Shown here: positions 42,370-53,035 of the stretch, one piece after another | Position numbering within the stretch: the first letter of the stretch is position 1 | Layout of the letters: every line of letters begins with the position of its first letter | Source: Dioscorea cayenensis subsp. rotundata | Taxonomy: Eukaryota > Streptophyta > Magnoliopsida > Dioscoreales > Dioscoreaceae | Length of the DNA stretch: 64,000 nucleotides | Reading direction: 5' to 3' | NCBI RefSeq assembly: GCF_009730915.1 | Contig: NC_052486.1 | Location: 22,659,589 to 22,723,588 of the forward strand | Translations under genes and position numbers: made by a program | The notes under the pieces: model-generated | What the model saw: the letters and a program-made list of their open reading frames with translations, nothing else | The model's database searches: none | What the model was told of the DNA's origin: nothing

Positions 42370-45300
42370 TCAATGATTGATAGTAATATTGAAGTGCGTT
42401 AACCTAACCGTAACAACGATAGGATCATTGCAACATTTGGAAGCAGATTGTTTGAAACTGGAGCGGCCGCCTTTCTCTAGGTATTGTTGATGGTACTCCT
42501 TGGCTTTGTAGAATTTCTTTGCCGGGAGGATCTCTGTGACAATCTTCCTGTTCAGGAGCTTCTGGTGGTTCTCCAAGGACTCCCTTGTAGCCGTCTCTTG
42601 CTCAGGCGTGTAGACATATATGCCAGACCTGTACTGAGTTCCAACATCATTGCCCTGCATGCAGTGAGCGAGGTGTAAATATTCTCCTGTAGGGACTATA
42701 TTCAGCTATGAAGATCACATGGAACAAAAAGAAAGAATTAGTAGCTAGTACAAATGCGAGGAATAACTGCAAGACACATGATATTTGCATATGGATTTGT
42801 GTCCTACATTTCAGCAATGACCACAAAAATTGACTGGAGTATGGGTGAAAAACATCCTTCAGGAAAAAAAAAACACTAGAGAAAAATGTCTCAGGAAGCA
42901 TTCAGTTAAACTGAAGCCTTACATATTCTCCACATGCTTTATACAAATAAAAAGGGCATTTAACATGGCATAAGTTTCTTTTTCTAAAGTATATTAAAAT
43001 GAAAGGAATCCGAGAAAGTAGCATTGGACCACAGGAGCCACCTGACCTTTCTCAAAATGAAATCAAGTATTCAGGAGAAAGTTAATCCAGTTAGTAAAAG
43101 TCACTAGAGGACTAAAAAGAAGGTAAAATAGCACCACTAGTATCAAAGCACAAGTTATTTTCACTTGTCATTTTCCAGAAGGAATGTTCCACATTCCAAG
43201 TCTAGCAAACATTGTTAAATCACTTCAAAAGATTCATCTAGAAATTTTAATAATAAAACAGTTTTTGTTTAGACCTGCAGCAGAAACATACTGCAAACTA
43301 TTAAAATCACCATGTAGACTCAATGCTGATGATGGATGAAGAAGCTTAAGTGCTCCTTATTAGAGTAACTAATAGTCCTACATCAATCAATTTGTAAAAT
43401 AAAGATTTGAATATCAATATATTAGTCTGGGTTTCTCATCTAGCTAATATGCTCGGTTAACTCGGCTGAATTTCCACTTTTAAATATCAATCATGCTCAT
43501 TTTCGTAAATAATACTAGAAAAATATTCTGTCATATAGACAGTGTTAGGCCCATCAAAAATGAATCCTTAAGTTTTCCGTGATGATCACTATGTGCATAT
43601 TAAGTTTATCAACCATCTCCACTAACATGTCCTTATTATGGGCTTCGCACTATTATAGAATTCAAACAAAGCTGTCCAGCATCGAGCCCCTGATCCCTAA
43701 ATGAGATTATAACGCAAATAATCCCTGTTTTGAGACTTGCAGTTGGCTGAAGCAACTCCTATAAGACATGGATCACAGAAATATCATCTTCCAGATTACA
43801 ACAACAGATCAACCAATTCACAATGTGGTTCCAAGAAACACATTGTCAACTGAATAATAAGAAAAGGAATTTTACTCATTAGATGCAAAGGATCACAATA
43901 TCACCCACAACCAATTTAAACTCTGGACGTTGGAATTTGATTTACCCTTCATTCAAGCCTTGCATCATGCAGACAAGCGAAGCATATCAATCCCAAGTTG
44001 TATTCTAAATGTTAGTTAAGACTGGTTACCACAAATTGTAATGCCAATCAAATTCTTCGCCCATGTCAGATACCACATTGGTAATATTTTGAACATTCAA
44101 AAGTGAAAGAACTTTGGAAAAGAAAAGAAAAAACAAAAAGTCTCAAAGCGGTTTATATCCCCGTAAGTTATTATCTTTTTTGATGTCTTAAACTGGCGGT
44201 TTTTTTAGTACATATTGCAACCAGCACAAAGGTTCTGTTTCATTCCTTATTCTAAAAATGATATCATATTAACTTTCACAAGAATATTAAACATAATCCA
44301 ATTATTTACTTAATTTTAACGCTACCATTCTATTATTCAAAGTCAGTAGACAAGACGAGAAATTTATCCTGGTTAGTCACCATTCTCTGCTCAGTCCCAT
44401 GAAAAACAAAACACTAGACATGTCTCAATTCTTTGTTTTTTATTCTTTTCGACCTCTTCAAAAGTTTGGAAAGATTACCATAACTCAATTTAATTTAACT
44501 TTAATTGAAACTAAATTTTGCTACCATTTCAAACCCCATTCCTAATAAGGTTTCTTCCCACCATGATCCACAAGATAAAATCAATTTATAGGCAAAATCT
44601 GGGAATTTTGCAACAGCAATATTCTTATTTAATTAACATTAAAAACATTCAACAAATTACTAGCATGACACATTAATTTGAAGCCCAGTCGCCCTCGTAT
44701 AGATTCATTCTCACATGATCACATCTTGCCTTGATCAAGGTCCCAATTTATTAGGAATCAACCAATAATTTGGTTTAAATTTACAGGACACCTAATGCAT
44801 ACTCAGTTAAAGTTCAGTTTTAGGTTTACCATATTAACAAAAGTTAAACAAGATTGGCTTAAGAAAAATAAGCAGAGCATTAACCTATGAAGAAAATGAA
44901 CATTTATTAATAAACATATCACAAAAGTTATTCTGCTGCCCTTGGCTTCTATTCAATTTCAAGCCTGAAATCTATATGACATATCAAAAACTTCATCTTT
45001 AAATTTCAGATACTCTCCATGCCCACCCAGATATTTTATATCCATGCAACAAGAACATGTGACTTATGTCCAAATACAATGCAAATAAGGCCCCAACTAT
45101 CTTATCCCTATAATTTTCCAAAAGGAGAGCACCCACTCACTACTTGCTGATTCAGCTTTCTGCCATCAATCTATAGAAAACATAGGCACACCTCTTGACC
45201 AGTACATACAACATGGAAAACTTTCACAGGGAAATGAGCTATTGCTTTGTTAAAATTCTGTGTTTCTAACAAAACTAGATACTATCATTGTTAGACATGC

Positions 45301-46107
45301 GTGTATGAAAGCACACCATTTTTGACAAAATTAACATGCCTACACCATAGCTTACCTCTCATCGTTTAATAAAATTCTCATTTGTACTTGCATCTGAAGC
45401 AACGAGATGTAAGCTATAGCGTAGACACTAGACATGTTAATTTGTCAAAAAATTTTGTGCATTCGTACATGCATGTCTGACAGCTAAGCTATGGTGCAGG
45501 CATGTTAATCGGTGAACAAATTTAAGGCACTTTTTAAGTGGATAATATCCCATCAGGATCACCTTAGAAGTCTTTAACATATCAGTTAACATCAGGTTCA
45601 CCAATCTACCCACAGTTCACCAAACAATTTTGGGGAATTCAAAATTTTATATGAGTTTTACGGTCAAAACATTATTGGAGTTCAGACAGCTGGTATACAC
45701 TGCACAGTGAATTCAATATACAAACATCCCCACAAATCAGTTCAAAGGCCAATGCTTTAAATGAATTCAGGACTCACCAAACACATAGCCAAACAAACCA
45801 GTAAAATCAAACAAGCATATCCTGAAAGAAAACACAAGCCCCAAGAATGGCGTCTGCTCACCTGACGATTAAGCGTGGTCGGATCATGGCGAGCCCAGAA
45901 TGCTTCAAGCAAATCCTCGTAGGCACACTGCCCAAGATCATACTGAACACGGACGATCTCCGAGTGATTCGTAGTCCCCGTACACACATCCTCATACATC
46001 AGCTGGTGCATAGTACCCTGGGAATACCCGACCTCAGTCTTCGTCACTCCGGGTCCTCTCTGAAACGCAAGCTCAAGGACCACTCCAATGAATTTGCAAA
46101 GTTGCGC
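42370..46107 (-). pseudogene. MSRA: Peptide methionine sulfoxide reductase A remnant
   Basis: MsrA reduces methionine-S-sulfoxide in oxidised proteins. Two exons remain: about 46107-45862 and 42654-42370, separated by a 3.2-kb intron with good borders (CAG|GTGAGC and GCAG|GGC). Conserved blocks are GVTKTEVGYSQG, YEDVCTGTTNHSEIVRVQYD, ARHDPTTLNRQ, GNDVGTQYRSGIYVYTPEQE and LNRKIVTEILPAKKF. The copy begins at ELAFQRGPG: the catalytic GCFW motif that should precede this is absent, and no upstream exon was found. At the other end a -1 shift near 42419 after NDPI turns the usual RCYG tail, which holds a recycling cysteine, into 14 unrelated residues. Without catalytic and recycling cysteines it cannot be a normal enzyme. 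Confidence 0.8.
45290..45480. repeat. Foldback repeat in the MsrA-remnant intron
   Basis: The arm at about 45295-45355 (GAAAGCACACCATTTTTGAC then AAAATTAACATGCCTACACC then ATAGCTTAC) is present in inverted, diverged form at about 45410-45475. A further partial copy (AGCTATGGTGCAGGCATGTT) follows at 45486-45511. No coding content. It is probably a small non-autonomous foldback element. Confidence 0.55.
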
Positions 46108-46304
46108 GTTGGATTAAAACAGCAGGCCCCTATTTTCCAGTCAAAGATTAGTCACATTCTGCTACCCTACCCATGTTATAAATCCTTTAAATTACACTAT
46201 TTCTTGTTTTAAAATTTGAAAAGGTGCGCATATAAAAAGAGCCACAAAAAGAATAGCACAACAACATATAAGACAAAGAAAGGAAAGAATTTTAGGGAAC
46301 TCAC

Positions 46305-47140
46305 AATCTGGAGTTTTATGGTCTTCCCACCCTGCTCAACAGTGCGTATTTTCAACAAAATATAGATAAAAATCAATATACATTAAACTTGAAAAAGTCA
46401 AAATCCTAAACGGAAACAGAGCCAAACTTACAAAGTCAACTCCGATTGTGCTGATGTAGCTCTCCAAGTATGAATCATCCTGCCAATAATAACACACAAT
46501 TAAACAGTAGTTCCTCACAGAAAGTTTGTGCTAATGTGACAAAAGAACACTGAAACAAAAGAACTCTGCATTCAAAACATTATAGAGCAGCTCAATAAAG
46601 GTACACATAAAACATTACTTAGCCAACAAGTACAAGGTTGCAAAAAAATTTTAGCACAAGCACCCACACAAATGCATACCAAAGTTTGACAAAACAACTA
46701 TAGAGGGATACGATGATTTGCACTTGTTTTCTATGCTGTCATTATCTTAGGATCTTTTTGCTCTGAGAAGATATTTTCACAATTTACATCACACTTCTAA
46801 AGGACACAACAACAGTTTATTAATACCATGGAGCTTAAGGTTATATGAGATACATACATGATTTCTATGAACATAAAAAAGCACAGCCTTGATAGAATTC
46901 AGCAATTCACATAGTTACCCCACCACAAATAACCCAATTGGCATATTAAACACAAGACATACTAGTCGAGATGTGGAGAATAATTATCCAAAGCAGATTA
47001 CTTCAAAATGACACATAATTTCAATTAAAAACATGCTGCAAAAACCAAAAGGCATTTGTTCCTTACCGCAAATCTCCAAAAGGAGACACGATTTGCCAAC
47101 TCCAGAATCTCCAATAAGCAGAAGTTTGAACAAATAATCA
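46305..47140 (-). pseudogene. Rab1/RabD small GTPase fragment
   Basis: Three consecutive internal exons of a plant Rab1 (RabD, ARA5-like) GTPase that acts in ER-to-Golgi traffic. Exon 47140-47067 has the P-loop GDSGVGKS. Exon 46479-46432 encodes DDSYLESYISTIGVDF, with switch I. Exon 46352-46305 encodes KIRTVEQGGKTIKLQI. The Met-containing first exon and everything from WDTAGQ onward (switch II, NKCD, prenylation tail) are missing. Lesions: one extra base after CLLL near 47075-47080 shifts the frame, and the acceptor of the third exon reads TTG instead of an AG. It sits between the CTF2-type and MsrA remnants in the same orientation. Confidence 0.85.
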
Positions 47141-47736
47141 CTGGAAAAAAAAAAAATTCCCAAATTAATTGTGCTCCTATTACATGAAGGATGATTACAT
47201 CAACAGACTAACAGAATCCCACATTCAGAATAAACCAATTAAAAACAAAACAAAAAAACAAAAAGATACAAAACTCAAAGCACAAGCCTAGATTGATTTT
47301 GATATCCATACTAACTAAGAGAAAGACTATATCTGCAATAGAAATTTCACTCAAAAAGCCAAAAGATATGGGTAACCAGTACCACCAAATGAACCATAGA
47401 AAATCACCCATGTGCAAAATGACTAATAAAAGAACTCAAGTATGTTAAATGCCCCATTGCAAATACTTGTAGTCACATGCTTGATAATTTAAAAATAAAA
47501 AAAAAAAAACAAAAAAAGACACCAAAAATGTAGTTGATCATCAGATCCCCAGAAGATTGAATTTGTTTGTATTCATATCATGGCCACAAAAATGTATTAC
47601 ACAATCCACTAGTTTCAGATACAATATAATATAGGGCAGAGATGTAAGGTTGAGTACACATTTCAAAGATACACATCAAAAAAGCGTATTGTGTGGCCAA
47701 CAAAACAACATGCATCTAGGAAATAAGGAAACCTAC

Positions 47737-50584
47737 TTTTGCTTGCCCCACTGCAATAGCACCCCCACAAGGTTGGCACGGATTGTTAATGGGAAAATCC
47801 AGGGGCCATCTCTCCAGACTGTAATCTCTGAGAGCTTTATCTATGCTTTCTGGTCCATTCTTGATTGCACCTGCGAGCTTTCTTGATAGAACAATGGCAT
47901 CTTCTAAAGCACAACAAGCACCTTGCCCGAGATTTGGTGTCATAGGATGCCAAGCATCACCAACTACCACAACATTGTTTGTAGAAGCTGGCGGGCTTGA
48001 GCCTGGCCAAAGCCATCGATCAACGAACGGTGTCTTAATAACAACATCGTCAGGGGTTTTATGAATGACGTCCAAGGGCTCCTGAGGCAAACTACTCACC
48101 AGTATTGTGGCCTCTTTCTTCAGAAGAGCTGGGTCAGTGATCTTTGGTCCTGGCACAGAGTGGAAAATTTTAAATCCTCAGTGGTAAGATTATCTTTCAG
48201 GTAATAGAGTACGGGAGAGCAGTGAATAAACTCAGAGAGCAACCAAATCTAGAGACAACAAAAAGCCCACCTACAGAAAGCCCACTGGGAAGTTAATGCT
48301 GTAGGCAGAATATGACAATATCATTTAATCAAATCTTTGGACAACTGTCACTCTGTCAGGAATAAAAACCCACATACAAACTATTGGACAAATGCTCTTG
48401 ATATTTGGGTTAATATGACTTGCAACATAGACTCATTTCCTTAGCATACTGCTACAACTGGATAAGGTTCCAGCTTTACGAATATCATGATCTTTCAATA
48501 TGATTTGTTATGTGAGACAATTAGACTTCCAGATCATAGATGATTGATCAAGATAGCTAATAACTTTCTGTTTCTGTAAGAGCTGAGAAAATATTAGAGA
48601 CATTTTCAACTACAATTCAAGATAAAATAAAAACCTGGAGTGAGGCTGTTGAAACAGGGATGAACCAATAGACTTTTGTGGTAGAAACTGGAACATAACC
48701 TGCCCAGCAAGCCTCTTCCATAAATATAATTAACTTTTTGTTTGAATGGTTGTCCTTCAGGATAGAGCGCAAGGCCTCAAAACGCACAATGCCCAACATA
48801 GTTAGGTTCTGCAAATCCCATCCATTTTGCTATTGGTGAGCGCACACCATCACAGCCGATCACAATCTGTCATCAAGAGTAGCAAGAAAATTATTTTTTT
48901 GTCCATGACACCAATAATAAAAAAAAAAGTAAGATTTTGCATTTATCTTGAAATATTTAAACACAGTCTAGTTAAATGACATAAGTTGTTCTCAAAAAAT
49001 CCAATAAAAGGCAAAATCTAGCAAATAATTCCATCATATAACAATATCTACAAGGGAAAGATTCACATAGCCAACCCAAAATAGTTGGGACTAACAGCTT
49101 CTTCTTCTTCTACTTCTTCTTGAGATAACAATATCCCATTCACAAATCAGATTGCCTTTCAGTCTTAAAAGATCCATTACCATTGATTGTAACAACAGTC
49201 TTGTAGGATTCTCCTGGTATGAGACATATATAATGGAACTAAACTGTGACTGCCTGACAAACCAATTTTGTGAGCATTCTTAAATGGGTACAGACATACA
49301 GTCCAACAGATAGTATGAATCTCATAATTCCAAATGCCCATGCAACCCCACCTTCTTGAATTTGTTTTCCTGCTTTTGAAAAATTCTAAGTTATTTCCAA
49401 AGAATTCTGCGATCTGGTTTCTCCATAGTAAGTTAAGTGACACTTGTCGGGTTTACATTCCATCACAACTACAAAAGTCTAGCATCAACAATTGTGAGGG
49501 ATTCAGGCACCATCTTCTCATTCATTACTATAAGTTCAAAATTCATCCAATCCGACAAATTAGCCAGTGATCATTTCAAATCAGTTTCTAAGATTTATAA
49601 CAACTAATAAGCAAACTTCTCTGGACCACCTAGTGTATTTTAGACAAGCACAGCGAGAAAACAAGGTGATATAATAAGCAGAAAAAAAGCAATTGTGTGT
49701 TAGTGTATTCTGATAGAGCACTACCTGTAACATGCCTACACAATGGATTACTTGCTAATCAATAGAAAACCACAATCACCTTTGCAAGTACTTTGTTGCC
49801 ATTGTCAAGTTCCAGCAAAGTTTCATCCATCCCCTGCTTCTCGATTTTCCTCACCCTTGACGAGAAAGATATTGCACCAGCGGGCAAACGACTAGCAAGA
49901 GTCTCCAACAGCAGCCTTCTTTCAACAGCTCGAACTTCTTGCCTGCTTTCCATCCATGTTTAGATCAAAATACATGAGAAAATCAAACAAAATCCTACTA
50001 AAATCAAACTACTTGGTTTACCCCGGAGCCTCCTCTTCAAACATGAACGATCGCAGCTCTCTCCCATCCTCCGATCTCATCACCATCCTGCAAACAGCTG
50101 ACGCCATTAACAACATCAGAGAAAAAAAAAATCCAAAAGAAAAACAGTAAACAAGATAAAATTGCAGAATTAGGGATTCTAATCACCCCTGAATCGGGAT
50201 GAATTGGCTCCTGAGCTCATCCCCAACTCCAATAGCATCCAAAACTCGCCACCCATTCTTGAAAAGCGTCAGCGATGTCCCTCCCGTCCGAAGCGATTCC
50301 CCCTGCTCCAGCACCAGCGAGCGAACACCCAACCTACTCCCATGATCCAAACTCATAAACCCTAACACAAAAATTTCAAAAGCCAAAGGATGAGGACAAG
50401 ACCTATGAAGAGAGAGAGCGGTGGCGAGGCCGGCAATCCCGCCACCAACGATGACAACCTCCTCCCGCCGCGCATCGGTTCCAAGCCCGGCTTTCAAGGT
50501 GAAACCTAGCCGAATCGCTTGCCTCCTAGATCCAGAATGAGATGGAGATGAGGAGAAAAGGAGAGCGGAGGCCATCGCCGCCAT
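47737..50584 (-). pseudogene. CTF2-type FAD-dependent monooxygenase, degenerate
   Basis: Plant flavoprotein monooxygenase of the CTF2 group. Exons: 50584-50403, 50333-50187, 50087-50022, 49942-49780, about 48868-48630, and 48149-47737. The N-terminus MAAMASALLFSSSPS looks like a plastid transit peptide. The dinucleotide-binding motif VVIVGGGIAGLATALSLHR is followed by LGVRSLVLEQGESLR, and exon 6 has the second FAD motif VVVVGDAWHPMTPNLGQGAC. Exons 1-4 read cleanly. Exon 5 has an in-frame TGA within GHCAF-GLALYPEG where a CGA Arg is expected (CGA to TGA), an extra base near 48705, and another shift near 48665. Exon 6 shifts by one base after ERWP near 47795. The last exon of the family is absent. 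These lesions together indicate a pseudogene. Confidence 0.85.
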
Positions 50585-51512
50585 GGACGAGGAGCTCTGG
50601 GTGTAGTGAAGGTGAAGCAATGGGTGGAAAGGAGGGAAGGGTTTGTATGGAAGCCATGGAAAACGAGAGGCTGAGGAGCAGCGACGATGAGCTTCAGTGC
50701 TTCTTCGATCGTTGTGTGATGTGGCGTTTCTTTTGTTTTTCACTGATGATTTGGCGCCTTTGATTTGATGGCGGTTTTCTTATATAGTTCGTCAAATTAC
50801 ACATTAGTCCCTGTATATTATTTTTATACTCATTTTAAAACCGAATTTAATATTTTTATTTTTTTTTTCGCGAAAATTGGAAAAACATATGCGGCAAAGG
50901 GCTTTTGGTATAGACACTACTATGAAAAGAATATGTTGTGGGATGCTTATTGCTCTAGTTTTGAAGCAGACTTTCAGCTTAATTTCTATCAAAATGAGGT
51001 TAAAAAATAATAAATATTAGTAAGTTATTTTCCCTCATTTTTATTTATTTATTCTATTTTAGAGTTTTTTTTTAATTTTTTTACTTGTCTATTTAAATAA
51101 TTCAAGAACCATTAAATATTATTTTTCTAAATTTATCCTTTATAAATTTCTACAACTTTAAATAAATATATTTAAATACACATTTTATTAAATTATATTT
51201 TAAATATAATTAATTTTAAAAAAAAATTAATATAAATTTTATATAAATTTTTAATTTTTAATTAATTTTAACCTATTTTTTTTAATATGAATTAGTTAAA
51301 ATACACGACAGAGAGAATATTATTAAAAAAAACGTTTTTAATCACAATATTCAAATATGGTGGTGAATTGGCAATGCCTATAAATAAATAAATAAATAAA
51401 AGAAAAAGAAAAAAAAAAATAGATTTATGATACAAATTATCTAATATTTCAAATTAAAAATTAGAGAGCTATAAATGATTTCTAGCAAGAGCCTTGCAGC
51501 AGAGCTTTGGCA
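50585..51512. other. AT-rich region between the CTF2 remnant and the glycine-rich gene
   Basis: Bases 50585-50760 are the former 5' leader and promoter of the CTF2-type copy. The remainder is strongly AT-rich with a (TAAA)n run near 51381-51401. No gene was seen. Confidence 0.45.
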
Positions 51513-52391
51513 ATGGAGAATCGCAATGCCATCACGAGTGGCCAAAGAGAAAACTTGGGCTTCGCTCTGGAGAATCCCTTCAGCTTCAAGGTTGGCCAAG
51601 TCTTCACGGGTTTTGGCGTGGGATGCGGGGTTGGTATCGGCGTCGGTCGCCCTATATACTTAGGTACTTCTTTCGTCTCATCACTCAAAGTTCAATTCAT
51701 CGGAAAAGATGGATCTTGGTGGGTTTTTTAATGGGAAAGACAAAGATGGCAAGGAGGGATCAAAATCCAGTGCTAGTGGCTCAAGTTGGCATTTTTTTAA
51801 AAATTTATAAGCCTTTGTTTCTTAGAAGCATTTTCACAAACAGTTTATGTGCATGAAGTTTTGAGTTTGTGCAAGCGCATGAATTTTATTTGTTTGTATA
51901 TTATCTTATTTTTTTAGATTTATATTCCAGTTGTGATGTTCTTTAGATTTATTGAAGGCTTTAGCAGTACTGGTGGAGATTTCATTCAGGATTTTTGGGT
52001 TATCAGTTGGTGTTGTAGTTGATACTTAAGACATTTCTTGGATCCCTATTAATTCAATTGTTTGCTGGTTTATATTTTGGATTCTGTGCTGATATAGAAG
52101 TCTTAAAATTATTGATCTTGTAGCTCACCATGAAAACGATATTCAGGTTATGCATGAAGTAATGAAAAACTTAAGTATTATTCTCAACCAAGCCATTAAG
52201 AGAATGAAATATCAGTTATAAATTGTTTCTTATATAAAAAAAAAAAGAAAAATTATTATTGAAATTTTAATATGTGGTTCTGAATTTTGTTATTAAGATT
52301 TTCTCCTGCAAATTTTCATCTACGGCATTTATTAGGTGCTATACCAATGGTGCAACAAGTCTTGACTGCCACAAGAGGTGCTACGGATGTT

Positions 52392-52396
52392 CTCTC
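52392..52396 (+). repeat. Left 5-bp target site duplication of the Copia element
   Basis: CTCTC directly before the 5' LTR; the second copy is at 57780-57784 directly after the 3' LTR. The host exon reads in frame when one copy and the element are removed. Confidence 0.93.
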
Positions 52397-53035
52397 TGTT
52401 GGGTATTGGGCTCCCGTCCTATGTGGAGAAAAGCCCAAATGGTCCAAGCCCATTAGGGTTCACTTTATTAAGTGTTTTCTATCGTATTAGGGGTTAAGAG
52501 AGTGAAAAAATCCGGGGTGATAGCCGCCGCAGAAAGATAAAAAGCAGCAGATTTTTCGCGAGGTTCGGATTTGGCGAGAGCAGCAAATTCAAGCTGGTGT
52601 TTGGAGGGTCAAAGCGATGTCCGATTGAGCTGAAATTTGAGTGGGCACGTTCGGGACTTGCGGAGCTTGATTTCCACCAGACGGTTTGTGATTTGGCTTC
52701 TCCTAGCTCAAGATATGAGGGTCGAGCGGAAGCTACAGGAATATTGCTTTTGTTTCCAATATAGCTTGTGTTTAGCTATTGTTTTGGTCAAGTTGTATTT
52801 TTATTTATGCTCATTCTTGAGACTCTCTTGTACCATGAATTTGATCATAGTGGAGCTTGGATTGGTCAAGATTGACCCGTGGTTTTTCACCCTTGATTTA
52901 AGGGTTTTTCACGTAAAATTTGGTGTCTTGTGTGATTGCAATTTTGGTCTTGTTAGGTTGCTCTCCTTCATCTAGCAAGTTTGGGGATTGTTTATTTGTT
53001 TACAATCTATTGAGATTGTTGCTTAATTCCCATCA
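52397..53035 (+). repeat. 5' LTR of the Copia element
   Basis: 639 bp, TG...CA ends. It differs from the 3' LTR by roughly two dozen substitutions and small indels by eye, for example GTTCACTTT after one fewer G, and CTATCGTATT versus CCATCATATT. Confidence 0.93.

Noticed and set aside
42310-42370. CTAG-ended Helitron terminus next to the gene-fragment block
   Set aside because: No hairpin directly before it and no A/T insertion site; the motif belongs to the duplicated TIR end.
45841-46212. Plus-strand frame of 121 aa
   Set aside because: Shadow of the MsrA-remnant exon on the minus strand.
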